Source: Candidatus Poribacteria bacterium | GTDB lineage: Bacteria > Poribacteria > WGA-4E > WGA-3G | Direction of reading: 5' to 3' | NCBI GenBank assembly: GCA_022826805.1 | Contig: JAJDUH010000044.1 | Coordinates: forward strand, 156,862 to 220,861 | Length of the DNA stretch: 64,000 nt | Part shown: positions 7,400 through 16,050 of the stretch, one piece after another | Position numbering within the stretch: position 1 is the first letter of the stretch | Layout of the letters: each line of letters starts with the position of its first letter | Made by a program: the position numbers and the translations under genes | The notes under the pieces: generated by a model | The model's database searches: none | The model's input: the letters and a program-made list of their open reading frames with translations, nothing else | Told to the model about the DNA's origin: nothing

Positions 7400-8458
7400 A
7401 TGCTAATTCGAGCGAGAGCTCCAGTCCGAATTGACTTTGCCGGAGGGTGGAGCGACGTAGCCCTCTTCACTGAGCATTCAAAGGGGTTGGTCGTTAACGG
7501 AGCGATTAACCTATCTGCTTACGCAACGCTCCGCTGTGAACGCCAAACAACGCAGGACGATTCCGTTGAACTGCAGCGAATTTTAGATAAAAGCATCCGT
7601 ATCTACTCCGCGGATTTCGATACCTTCATCGAAGCCGACGATGTCCGTCAACTCGAATACGACGGTAACATCGATTTAGTGAAAGCAGCGGTCCGGCGAA
7701 TGTCGATACAGATCGGGGGATTCGATCTAATCACCCAATCCAACGCGCCTCCAGGCAGTGGATTAGGCACCTCAGCTGCAATGGGAGTTGCACTCGTTGG
7801 CGTCCTTGGTGCCCTTAAAGAAGCCACCTACCTCCCTTATGAATACGCCGAACTCGCCAGCACCATCGAACGGCATGAACTTGGAATACTCGGTGGAAAG
7901 CAGGATCATTACGCCAGTGCGCTCGGTGGTATCCACTTTATGGAATTTCAAGGCGAAGAGGTAAAAACCTCCCCATTGAGACTCCCTCCCGACATCCGCT
8001 ATGAACTTGAAAAGAATCTCGTCCTCTGTTATACCGGTAAATCCAGACTTTCTGGCAATATCCATCAAAATGTGACAAGCGCATACGAAAGCGAAAACCC
8101 AAGCGTTCGCGAGGCATTGGAAGCCCTCAAAACTACCGCTGAGGCGACGAAAATGGCTCTTATGCGTGGTCGCTTAACCGAATTCGGCGAACTACTTACC
8201 CAAAACTGGCACAATCAGAGGAAATTGCACCCGTCTATTACAAACGAGCAGATCGAGCATCTCTTTAAAATCGCAACAACACACGGCGCGATCGGAGGGA
8301 AAGCCTGCGGTGCCGGTGGCGGCGGTTGTCTTCTGTTTTATTGCGAACCAACACGCGAACATCGTGTGCGTCAGAAACTCGAAGATGCCGGTGCCCGCGT
8401 GATTGATGTTAATTTTGATTTCGATGGACTCCAAATGTGGAGAGTCTCCAACTATTAG
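7400..8458 (+). CDS. GHMP-family sugar kinase, D-glycero-D-manno-heptose 7-phosphate kinase-like
   Basis: The ATG at 7400 has a good site (CAGGAGAC) and begins MLIRARAPVRIDFAGGWSD, the family N-terminus; a longer frame upstream runs through the HU terminator and is rejected. The 352-residue protein has the ATP loop NAPPGSGLGTSAAMGVAL, the HELGILGGKQDHYASALGG motif and the C-terminal GGKACGAGGGGCLLFY. These fit HddA-type kinases, which phosphorylate heptose 7-phosphate at C1 for GDP-heptose, or related fucokinase-like enzymes. Sugar specificity is uncertain. A UDP-glucose dehydrogenase downstream supports a role in surface polysaccharide precursors. Confidence 0.85.
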   Translation: MLIRARAPVRIDFAGGWSDVALFTEHSKGLVVNGAINLSAYATLRCERQTTQDDSVELQRILDKSIRIYSADFDTFIEADDVRQLEYDGNIDLVKAAVRRMSIQIGGFDLITQSNAPPGSGLGTSAAMGVALVGVLGALKEATYLPYEYAELASTIERHELGILGGKQDHYASALGGIHFMEFQGEEVKTSPLRLPPDIRYELEKNLVLCYTGKSRLSGNIHQNVTSAYESENPSVREALEALKTTAEATKMALMRGRLTEFGELLTQNWHNQRKLHPSITNEQIEHLFKIATTHGAIGGKACGAGGGGCLLFYCEPTREHRVRQKLEDAGARVIDVNFDFDGLQMWRVSNY

Positions 8459-8469
8459 ACCCTAAAAAT

Positions 8470-9489
8470 ATGAAAAACGATACACCTGTTACGCAAACTG
8501 TAACCGATATGGAAACTGCTGAAACCTTAAAAACGGCGAAAGAAAACATCCTAACCGAACTCAAAAAACGAATTATTGGACAAAACGAAGTAATCGAGCA
8601 GCTCCTCATTGCCCTGTTCTCACAGGGCCATTGCCTACTGGTTGGTGTACCGGGGTTAGCGAAAACACTGCTCATCAGCACATTCGCCCAGATTCTTAAA
8701 CTCCCTTTCAACCGCATCCAATTTACACCAGATTTAATGCCTTCCGACATCATCGGCACCGATATTATCGAGGAAGACGGGACAGGTAAACGTGCCTTCC
8801 GATTTATTAAGGGCCCTGTGTTTGCTAACATCGTTCTCGCCGATGAAATCAATCGAACGCCTCCTAAAACGCAAGCTGCACTCTTACAAGCCATGCAAGA
8901 ATACCAAGTTACGGCGGGTGGTAGAACGTACACACTTGAACGTCCTTTTTTTGTTTTAGCCACACAGAATCCAATTGAACAAGAAGGCACCTATCCTCTA
9001 CCGGAAGCGCAACTTGACCGATTTATGTTTCATATCACCCTCGATTATCCCGACAAAACCGCCGAAAAAGAAATTGTGATGACCACGACAGCAGCTTATG
9101 AACCCGAGATAAACGCCGTCATCACTGGCGAAGAGGTTATGCAAATACAGCAGATCGTCCGGAAAGTCCCTATCGCTGAAGCGATCGTAGAGTATGCCGT
9201 GGAATTGAATAGCCAGACGCGCCCTGCTCCAGATGCCCTCGATTTCATCCAAGACTGGGTCCAATGGGGTGCGGGACCGCGCGCATCGCAATATCTGGTT
9301 CTTGGTGCAAAGGCACGTGCCATTCTCCACGGACGCTATCATGTCTCATACGAGGACATCAAGGCGGTTGCCATACCCGTACTACGCCACCGAATTCTGA
9401 CCAATTTCAATGCCGAGGCTGATGGTATCACAAGTTTGGACATTATCAACAGGTTATTGGAAAACGTCGAACCGCCACCGGTTCAATGA
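8470..9489 (+). CDS. MoxR family AAA+ ATPase
   Basis: A 339-residue AAA+ protein (start chosen at ATG 8470; an in-frame GTG at 8437 would overlap the kinase gene). It has Walker A GVPGLAKT, Walker B VLADEINR, sensor ATQNPIEQEGTYPLPEAQLDRFMF and the typical C-terminal lid. MoxR ATPases act as chaperones that help insert cofactors or mature von Willebrand-domain protein complexes. The usual DUF58 and VWA neighbours are missing, so its clients are unknown here. It follows the kinase gene by 11 nt and is probably co-transcribed. Confidence 0.93.
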   Translation: MKNDTPVTQTVTDMETAETLKTAKENILTELKKRIIGQNEVIEQLLIALFSQGHCLLVGVPGLAKTLLISTFAQILKLPFNRIQFTPDLMPSDIIGTDIIEEDGTGKRAFRFIKGPVFANIVLADEINRTPPKTQAALLQAMQEYQVTAGGRTYTLERPFFVLATQNPIEQEGTYPLPEAQLDRFMFHITLDYPDKTAEKEIVMTTTAAYEPEINAVITGEEVMQIQQIVRKVPIAEAIVEYAVELNSQTRPAPDALDFIQDWVQWGAGPRASQYLVLGAKARAILHGRYHVSYEDIKAVAIPVLRHRILTNFNAEADGITSLDIINRLLENVEPPPVQ

Positions 9490-9510
9490 ACGGAGGTTTT
9501 AGACAAAGTT

Positions 9511-9729
9511 ATGCGTGCGATTGATGCTTTTAAGATGGATAAGGAAAAATTTTCTGTGCTGTCGTCTTTTGAAGAAGCGGATGCGGCTGACAAAGCATAT
9601 TGGCATTCTAAGACACCCCAGGAGCGCATGGAAGCCCTCGAATTGATGCGTCAGATCAACTATGGCTACGATCCAACTACCGAGCGACTTCAAAGAGTTC
9701 TTGAAGTTGCTGAATTTACACCAAGTTGA
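9511..9729 (+). CDS. Small conserved protein resembling partners of nucleotidyltransferase toxins
   Basis: A 72-residue protein with a recognisable core DKAYWHSKTPQERMEALELM followed by RQINYGYDPTTERLQRVLEV. Proteins with this core are often encoded beside small nucleotidyltransferase (AbiEii or MNT-like) genes in environmental genomes and are thought to be partners of them. No such gene is adjacent; it sits 21 nt after moxR and before UDP-glucose dehydrogenase. Family memory is moderate, function inferred only. Confidence 0.65.
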   Translation: MRAIDAFKMDKEKFSVLSSFEEADAADKAYWHSKTPQERMEALELMRQINYGYDPTTERLQRVLEVAEFTPS

Positions 9730-9820
9730 GTATCCCCTTATCGGTGGATACGCTTTTCTATTCCAGTTGAAATTAATCAAAAACCATCGTGGAACGATGA
9801 CCATATTTGACACATAAAAA

Positions 9821-11200
9821 ATGAAAATTGCAATTATAGGAACAGGATACGTTGGGCTAACCACAGCTGTCGTACTCGCCTACCTCAATCACAATGTCGC
9901 TGCAGTAGATAAAGACCAAAGTAAGTTAGGCCTTCTGCACCAAGGGAAAAGCCCTATCCATGAACCCGGCATCCAGAACCTACTTGAAGACGTACAACAC
10001 ACTATCCGTTTCACACCAAGTGTCGCCGATGTGGTCCCAGATGCGGAACTTATTCTAATTGCCGTCGGCACACCGCCAAAAAAGAATGGAGAAGCAGATA
10101 CGCGGCATGTTGAACAAGCTGCAAGGGAAGTCGCCCAAGTCTGCCTCCCCGGAAAACATTATACACTGGTCATCAAATCCACGGTTCCCATCGGGACCAA
10201 TCAGCGTGTTACCGAGGTTGTCGAAACCGTCTTTTCAGCACGTGGTATTCAAGGAAATATCTCTGTCGCTTCAAATCCAGAATTCTTACAAGAAGGATTA
10301 GCACTACAAGGCGCATTCTATCCCGATCGGATTGTCGTTGGTGCAAATAGCGAAGAAGCCATTGATACATTACGGCGACTTTACAAACCGATCCTCGAAC
10401 AGACCTTCGATCCACCCAGCACACTTCCACGTCCCTCAGCTTATCATCTGCCACCGATGATGACCACCGATCCAAACAGCGCCGAAATGATTAAATATGC
10501 TGCCAACACATTCCTTGCGCTCAAAATTAGTTTTATCAATGAAATCGCCGGGCTCTGTGAGAAGGTAGGCGCGGATGTCACAGAGGTCGCACGTGGTATC
10601 GGACTTGATGCGCGTATCGGAAATCGGTTTCTCCAAGCTGGCCTGGGATGGGGTGGTAGTTGTTATCCGAAAGATACTTCTGCGTTATTAGGGGTCGCAG
10701 CCCTATCTGGATATGAGATGCCGATTACAGAAGCCGCGCGTACTATCAATCTTCGCCAGCGCGAGTGCATCGTTGAAAAATTGCGAAGTGCGCTGAAAAC
10801 CCTCAAAGGCAAAACTATTGGTATCCTTGGTCTTGCCTTCAAGCCAAACACGGACGATGTAAGAGAAGCTCCTTCGCTCGACATTATAGGCGAACTGCTT
10901 GCTGAAGGTGTGATCGTCCGGGCACACGATCCGATCGCTATTGAAAATGCAAGGCGCGCCTTGAACGGAAAAGACACATCTGCCAACGCTTTGTTGCACT
11001 TCACAGAAGATATAGACGAACTCGCTTACGACGCAGATGCGTTAGTGCTTGTCACTGAATGGGAACTCTACCACAAACTCCAACTTCCTAAACTCGCCAA
11101 ACAGATGAAAACACCTATTCTCATCGACGGACGCAACATCTATTCACCACAAGACGCGAGAAATGCGGGTTTTCATTACATCGGAATTGGCAGAGCATAA
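9821..11200 (+). CDS. ugd: UDP-glucose 6-dehydrogenase
   Basis: A 459-residue enzyme of the UDP-glucose/GDP-mannose dehydrogenase family. The N-terminal Rossmann motif is GTGYVGL, the central domain has SNPEFLQEGLA and the catalytic cysteine (about residue 280) lies in GLGWGGSCYPKD; the C-terminal UDP-binding domain has LGLAFKPNTDDVREAPS. It oxidises UDP-glucose to UDP-glucuronate with NAD for acidic surface polysaccharides. Residues 196-215 (PPSTLPRPSAYHLPP) form an unusual proline-rich insertion. It is in line with the sugar kinase upstream. Confidence 0.95.
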   Translation: MKIAIIGTGYVGLTTAVVLAYLNHNVAAVDKDQSKLGLLHQGKSPIHEPGIQNLLEDVQHTIRFTPSVADVVPDAELILIAVGTPPKKNGEADTRHVEQAAREVAQVCLPGKHYTLVIKSTVPIGTNQRVTEVVETVFSARGIQGNISVASNPEFLQEGLALQGAFYPDRIVVGANSEEAIDTLRRLYKPILEQTFDPPSTLPRPSAYHLPPMMTTDPNSAEMIKYAANTFLALKISFINEIAGLCEKVGADVTEVARGIGLDARIGNRFLQAGLGWGGSCYPKDTSALLGVAALSGYEMPITEAARTINLRQRECIVEKLRSALKTLKGKTIGILGLAFKPNTDDVREAPSLDIIGELLAEGVIVRAHDPIAIENARRALNGKDTSANALLHFTEDIDELAYDADALVLVTEWELYHKLQLPKLAKQMKTPILIDGRNIYSPQDARNAGFHYIGIGRA

Positions 11201-11215
11201 CACGTCTCTGACGAT

Positions 11216-11785
11216 ATGGATACGTTTAAACAACCCAAACCTTTTGAGGCAAACTGGTACCGATATTGTCCGCAAAAACCGTTTCCACCGTATCGACATA
11301 TACCGGGTGTTACTCCGCATCCGATACGAGATCCGCGTGGACACAGTTATGGTATAGAAGAAGTACACGACGTTGAGCCTCTACCGGCAGAAGACTGGCA
11401 GCAAAATGAGGATTACCTCTACGGTGTAGATCTATATAACTTTGCTTATTGGTGGGAAGCGCACGAGGCGTGGGAAGGATTGTGGCACGAAGCGGAAGGG
11501 ACGTATCGCCTTTTCCTTCAAGGATTAATTCAGGTCTCGGCGGCTCTCATCAAACACCACATGCGAATGCTGCGACCACTGCGCACACTTTCTACCGCCG
11601 GACGTGACAAACTACGGCAAGTTATCGTCGAATGCGACAACGTATCGGGAAACTATATGGGACTCAACTTACCCGAATTTCTGGAAACCACTGACGCATT
11701 TTTCGCCCCTTTCTTCGCTGAGCGGATCACAGAAACCACTTACCGCCAGAACACTGTGAAACCGCTCATACTGCTGACAAATTAA
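11216..11785 (+). CDS. DUF309 domain protein
   Basis: A 189-residue protein whose middle carries the DUF309 signature: LYNFAYWWEAHEAWEGLWHE followed by FLQGLIQVSAALIKHH. DUF309 is an all-helical bundle of unknown biochemical function with conserved His and Glu that might bind a metal. The first 70 residues are proline- and charge-rich and not part of the domain. It begins 15 nt after the UDP-glucose dehydrogenase gene and is probably in the same operon. Confidence 0.85.
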   Translation: MDTFKQPKPFEANWYRYCPQKPFPPYRHIPGVTPHPIRDPRGHSYGIEEVHDVEPLPAEDWQQNEDYLYGVDLYNFAYWWEAHEAWEGLWHEAEGTYRLFLQGLIQVSAALIKHHMRMLRPLRTLSTAGRDKLRQVIVECDNVSGNYMGLNLPEFLETTDAFFAPFFAERITETTYRQNTVKPLILLTN

Positions 11786-11932
11786 CGAGTTGTGTTAATT
11801 ATTTTTTACGCTCGGTGCAGGCTTAATTTTTGCAGAATGCAAGCAGCATTGCAACAACGACGCAATGCGGAACTTACACCAACAGCGTTGTTAAATTGAT
11901 AACGCTATTTTACGCTTGGCGCGAGTTTAAAA

Positions 11933-12211
11933 ATGCCTTTTCTCATCTTCAGCCTTTTCTGTGTTTTTATCATTGGGTTGCTCTTTATCCTTTTAAAGAT
12001 AGGTGCCCACTTTGGTAAAAGCGACGCTGATGAATTTCGCGCCGTCCGGTGTCCAGAGTGTCAAACCCGACGGAAACCCGAAAAAACAGGTAATGTCAGA
12101 AACCTCGTCGAACTTGAAATGCGATGCCCGCGCTGCGGGCACATCTCGTGGGATATTCCTCCGAAAACAAACCTCTCTACCCGACCCAATGATCGAAACA
12201 ACATGACATAA
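11933..12211 (+). CDS. Small membrane-anchored zinc-ribbon protein
   Basis: A 92-residue protein. Residues 2-25 (FLIFSLFCVFIIGLLFILLK) form one membrane helix, and a soluble part follows with CPECQ and CPRCG knuckles about 35 residues apart, a typical zinc ribbon. I do not recognise the family. It is preceded by 147 nt containing two similar segments (ACGCTCGGTGCAGGCTTAAT and ACGCTTGGCGCGAGTTTAAA), the second overlapping the ribosome-binding region. Its reading frame and cysteines support a real gene. Confidence 0.65.
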   Translation: MPFLIFSLFCVFIIGLLFILLKIGAHFGKSDADEFRAVRCPECQTRRKPEKTGNVRNLVELEMRCPRCGHISWDIPPKTNLSTRPNDRNNMT

Positions 12212-12240
12212 AGCGACGCGCTTGGAGACGTGGTTAAAAG

Positions 12241-13365
12241 TTAGAAATCTGCGAAAGCCCCATCGTCGGCGTGCCAGAACATGCCACGCAACCGAAACGT
12301 CTCATCTCGAACCGCCTCAATAGCCGCATCGTCCATATCCACACCGAGTCCAGGAGTCGTCGGAAGTTCAATGAATCCATCTTTAAACGCCAAAGGGGTC
12401 GAAAATAATCCTTCACCGCGTCGGTGCCCGCCCTCGCATATCAGCAAATTCGGTACGGTTGCCATCACATGAACCGAGGCGGCAACGCCAACAGGACCCG
12501 CGGCGTTGTGCGGCGCGACTACCATGTTGTGAATCTCTGCCATCGCAGAAATCTTTTTCAACTCCATCATCCCACCACAGTGTCGGATATCGGGTTGCAG
12601 AATCGCACACATCTCACGTTCAATTACCTCTCTAAAGCCCCATCGTGTCAAATGCCGTTCGCCGGTTGCGATCGGTACGGTTGTAGACCGAGACAGCACC
12701 AATAACGCCTCATTATTTTCAGGATGGCACGGCTCTTCGGCAAACAACAATCGGAACGGCTCCAGTTCTTTGACCAAAATCATTGCCATGGTTGGGCTCA
12801 ATCGTCGATGCAGATCAACAGCAATATCGACCTCGTCTCCCACTGCCTCCCGCACGGCTGCCACCCGTGCCACCATTGCGTCAATCGCCTTTGGCGTATC
12901 AACAAACCTAACAGGTTGAGACGAAGCACCCATCTTCACCGCACGAAAACCCGCAGTAACTGCTTTACGGGCACTCTCTGCACATTCTTCAGGTGTTGTC
13001 CCGCCTATACCCGTATAGACGCGAATCCGATCCCGTACCGAACCGCCTAACAGTTTCCATACTGGCATCCCGACAACCTTGCCGAACACATCCCACATCG
13101 CCATTTCAATACCGCTCAGAGCACCGATCAGTATCGGCATGCTCCGGCTGTAACTTGACCGGTACATCGCCTGCCAGTGATCTTCAATCTGTAGTGGATC
13201 TTTGCCGACAAGGTATTCTGCCATGTCTGCCACGGCTTGTGCGACAACGCGCCAATGCTCGTAGTTCATGGGTTCACCATAGCCAATGATCCCTTCATCG
13301 GTGAACATTTTCAAGATCATCGCCCGACCTTGGATCGGTATCGTCTCAAATCTGGTAATTTTCAT
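12241..13365 (-). CDS. Enolase-superfamily sugar-acid dehydratase (mandelate racemase group), galactonate dehydratase-like
   Basis: Starting at the ATG at 13365 (AGGAC upstream) gives 374 residues; a longer frame overlaps the sialidase gene and lacks family similarity. The capping domain (MKITRFETIPIQ, GYGEPMNYEHW) precedes a TIM barrel with metal ligands D (IAVDLHRR), E (LLFAEEP) and E (IATGERH), and the general-base H in APHNAAGPVG. These enzymes remove a proton next to a carboxylate and dehydrate acid sugars. It follows the sialidase-like gene by 10 nt, suggesting joint use of a glycan. Substrate is not determinable by eye. Confidence 0.9.
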   Translation of the reverse strand: MKITRFETIPIQGRAMILKMFTDEGIIGYGEPMNYEHWRVVAQAVADMAEYLVGKDPLQIEDHWQAMYRSSYSRSMPILIGALSGIEMAMWDVFGKVVGMPVWKLLGGSVRDRIRVYTGIGGTTPEECAESARKAVTAGFRAVKMGASSQPVRFVDTPKAIDAMVARVAAVREAVGDEVDIAVDLHRRLSPTMAMILVKELEPFRLLFAEEPCHPENNEALLVLSRSTTVPIATGERHLTRWGFREVIEREMCAILQPDIRHCGGMMELKKISAMAEIHNMVVAPHNAAGPVGVAASVHVMATVPNLLICEGGHRRGEGLFSTPLAFKDGFIELPTTPGLGVDMDDAAIEAVRDETFRLRGMFWHADDGAFADF

Positions 13366-13375
13366 AGTGTTTGTC

Positions 13376-14440
13376 CTAAACTGGTTGCCATCGGATAAAA
13401 CAGAAGCGTGAGTTTCCCGTGGCGTTTTCCCATTTACTGACATCGCCGTAGCAGGAACCGATAAAGGTTAATATTTCTTCACCGTCCAAGCTAATGTGCC
13501 GTGGGAAACCAGCAACGTGTCCGTGACAGAGATAGTAGACTTCATTGTGCCAATTTTCGCCATGGTCATCACTTACCATTGCTCTACCCGTACCGAGTTC
13601 GCGGGGATAACGGTGGTCGTACGCCACAACAACACGGTTATTGGAAAGTCCGACAGCGGCACCATGACATTGTCCATGCACAGTGGTCAGCTGACGGAGA
13701 TTTATCCACGTAGCACCGTTGTCCACCGAGTCGGCAAGGAAAACGGTTTTGTTCGTCTGGGGTTGATCTGATGGACCGGGTTGGTATCGGATGACCGCGA
13801 GGAGCCTACCGGGGAAAAGTTCTGCGATGTTGACCTCATTGCCATAATCCGACAAGAAGAAACGTTCCGAGAAGGTGTGCCCATCATCGTCGGAGACGAA
13901 AACATAAGTCGGGTTCGTGCCTTCGTAAAACGGATCATCTCGCCTCTTAATCGGCAAGAGAAGCGTGCCATCACTAAGTCGGGTCAGGCTTGAACCAGCG
14001 ACGGTCTTCTGAAATGGCGCAACGTTTATCTCACTCGTCTGGTCCCATGTTTCACCATCATTGCCAGACACCCAGACGGTAGTTGGTTGTTCTTCACCCT
14101 GTTGACTTATGTTAATCAGCTGCCCGTGTTTATTGGCTTGCAACAACCACCCGTTGAAACCAAAGGCAGACGGATCTCTGTTGAGATGTTCCCAAGTCTT
14201 GCCGCCATCTGTTGACTTGGAAATGATAGTGTGCTGCGCTGCATAGATAGTGCCGTTGGGAGCCAACACCAGATTTAGTCCCTGATAGTGCCCTTGTGGG
14301 TCCAAAGGCATACGGATTTTCTCAACTTCCACCTTGTTCAGTACACTATCGCGGGCATATAGGATATAATCATCCGCTTGCATATCGCTCAATTGGTTCG
14401 GGGTGACAACAACGCCTCCCATGTTTTCGGTTGATAGCAT
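13376..14440 (-). CDS. Sialidase-like BNR-repeat protein
   Basis: A 354-residue six-bladed beta-propeller candidate. Five Asp-box motifs of the S-x-D-x-G-x-T-W type are visible: SKSTDGGKTW, VSGNDGETW, VSDDDGHTF, ADSVDNGATW and VSDDHGENW. No signal peptide is evident, so it may act inside the cell. Asp boxes are structural; the catalytic Arg triad, Tyr and Asp of true sialidases were not confirmed, so exo-sialidase activity is uncertain. A ribosome-binding GGAGAC lies just before the start. The dehydratase gene follows directly. Confidence 0.82.
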   Translation of the reverse strand: MLSTENMGGVVVTPNQLSDMQADDYILYARDSVLNKVEVEKIRMPLDPQGHYQGLNLVLAPNGTIYAAQHTIISKSTDGGKTWEHLNRDPSAFGFNGWLLQANKHGQLINISQQGEEQPTTVWVSGNDGETWDQTSEINVAPFQKTVAGSSLTRLSDGTLLLPIKRRDDPFYEGTNPTYVFVSDDDGHTFSERFFLSDYGNEVNIAELFPGRLLAVIRYQPGPSDQPQTNKTVFLADSVDNGATWINLRQLTTVHGQCHGAAVGLSNNRVVVAYDHRYPRELGTGRAMVSDDHGENWHNEVYYLCHGHVAGFPRHISLDGEEILTFIGSCYGDVSKWENATGNSRFCFIRWQPV

Positions 14441-14575
14441 TTGCGGTCTCCTTCTACAGCAAATTTTTTCTTGTCTAACACGATGACTTATGGCAAAATG
14501 TTTGAGAAATCCTATCCTGTTAATTTACACCATAGCGCCGGACAATGCAAGCCATATTTGAAGGAAGAGAAATAT

Positions 14576-15268
14576 ATGAACATATTTGATGCAACTCGGA
14601 AACATTACAATGCGGCGGGTGTCCACCCGACAACTGATCCTGACAATCCGAAATCACAATTTGCCGTTGAGAGATATGAAAACCATCTACCTAAACTGAT
14701 AAAATCGGGTACGCGCGCATTAGATTTAGGATGCAATGCAGGACGATATACCTTTGCTATGGAAGAGATGGGAGCCATAGCAACAGGTATTGACTTCGCA
14801 GAGATTCCACTCCGCCACGCGAAAGAGGTCGCACAGAAAAGAAAGAGCAGATGTCAATTCAATATCGGGAATATAGCTGCGCTACCCTACAAACAGAATT
14901 CTTTCGATCTTGCGTTGCTTCCTCAAAATAATGGTTACTTATCGTATCAAACGCTGGAGAGTTTAACACTTCAACTTAAAGAGATTCTATCGGACAACGG
15001 CATCTTCGTTGTCATTATACACGATGAATTGGTCAAAAGCGCAGGAGACGAAACCTTTCCAGAGCGATACGATGTCCAGACAGGTTTGATGGAAGGGAAT
15101 AGGGCAATACCCGACAAAGGTGTGTACGCGGCTCCATGGGTCTTTTGGACAGTTGCTTTTGCCAAGTATATTATTGAGAAGCTCTTTGTTTTGGAAGATA
15201 TAGAACAGATAGAAGAAAATAGATTTATGTTGGTGTTCTGTAATAAAAAGGAAAATGGAGTTGAGTAA
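14576..15268 (+). CDS. SAM-dependent methyltransferase
   Basis: The ATG at 14576 has AAGGAAGAGA six bases upstream and starts MNIFDATRKHYNAAG; a frame opening at 14441 is longer but its first 45 residues are not conserved-looking. The 230-residue protein has the class I methyltransferase motif LDLGCNAGRYTF, acidic loop TGIDFA, and a post-motif II FDLALLPQNNGYLS. The acceptor is unknown. Its stop codon is directly followed by the ATG of the PhyH-type gene, so translation is probably coupled and the two may modify the same small molecule. Confidence 0.88.
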   Translation: MNIFDATRKHYNAAGVHPTTDPDNPKSQFAVERYENHLPKLIKSGTRALDLGCNAGRYTFAMEEMGAIATGIDFAEIPLRHAKEVAQKRKSRCQFNIGNIAALPYKQNSFDLALLPQNNGYLSYQTLESLTLQLKEILSDNGIFVVIIHDELVKSAGDETFPERYDVQTGLMEGNRAIPDKGVYAAPWVFWTVAFAKYIIEKLFVLEDIEQIEENRFMLVFCNKKENGVE

Positions 15269-16021
15269 ATGGCACAACAAGACGCAATAGAGCATCTCGA
15301 AACATTCGGTTATTGTTTGATTGAGGATGCGATTCCCGCAGCGCAGGCGGATACAATGGCGGAGAAATATTTCCAACTCCATCAAGACCCAGCGAACCGT
15401 CAGATTTTTCAAGATCCAAATGATGAATTATATCAAACGCTTTTCGGGGTGGTCAACCTTGATGAGATGTGTTGGAAATGCATCGCGCACCCACAGGTGC
15501 TGCAGGTCGTCCGTCATTTTCTCGGCGACAGCGCACGGCTCGGCGAGGCTTGTACGAAATGGGTCAAACCGAAGGCTCCACAAGGTGGTATCCACTCCGA
15601 TTCGACGCACGACTTGCCAGCACGCCTTCCCGAAACACCGTGGATGATTAATTCGATCTGGATGATAACCGACTTTACCCTTGAGAACGGCGCAACGCTC
15701 GTTGTGCCATTCAGTCATCGTGCACGGCACAGACCTTCGGTATCCGATATAGCCGAAAGTCATCCCATATCTGTCTGCGGAAGGAAGGGTTCCGTGCTGT
15801 TGTGGCACGGTGGGACATGGCACGGGCAAGGCGCAAACACAACAGATGACCAACATCGTATGGCGTTGAACATCGCTTACTATCCGGTTTGGTGGAATCT
15901 CATGCGTGAAGGGGGACACCAACCCGTTTTCCCAGAGACATTTGCCCGGATGCCAGAAAACCTGCAGGCTCTTGTGAGACATAAGGTTGCGAAACGGCGT
16001 GCGGATATCTATGAATTCTAA
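15269..16021 (+). CDS. Phytanoyl-CoA dioxygenase (PhyH) family protein
   Basis: A 250-residue Fe(II)/2-oxoglutarate oxygenase. Iron ligands are seen as H-x-D in GGIHSDSTHD and the distal H in GTWHGQGAN, with the 2-oxoglutarate Arg in DDQHRMALN. PhyH-like enzymes hydroxylate diverse small molecules. The gene abuts the methyltransferase upstream with no spacer. One of six PhyH-type genes in the window; the native substrate is unknown. Confidence 0.9.
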   Translation: MAQQDAIEHLETFGYCLIEDAIPAAQADTMAEKYFQLHQDPANRQIFQDPNDELYQTLFGVVNLDEMCWKCIAHPQVLQVVRHFLGDSARLGEACTKWVKPKAPQGGIHSDSTHDLPARLPETPWMINSIWMITDFTLENGATLVVPFSHRARHRPSVSDIAESHPISVCGRKGSVLLWHGGTWHGQGANTTDDQHRMALNIAYYPVWWNLMREGGHQPVFPETFARMPENLQALVRHKVAKRRADIYEF

Positions 16022-16050
16022 TTCCCTCTTATTTTCACTTCCACAGCCAA

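Noticed and set aside
13366..13443. Extended start of the enolase-superfamily gene
   Set aside because: Overlaps the sialidase gene; family N-terminus MKIT begins at 13365.
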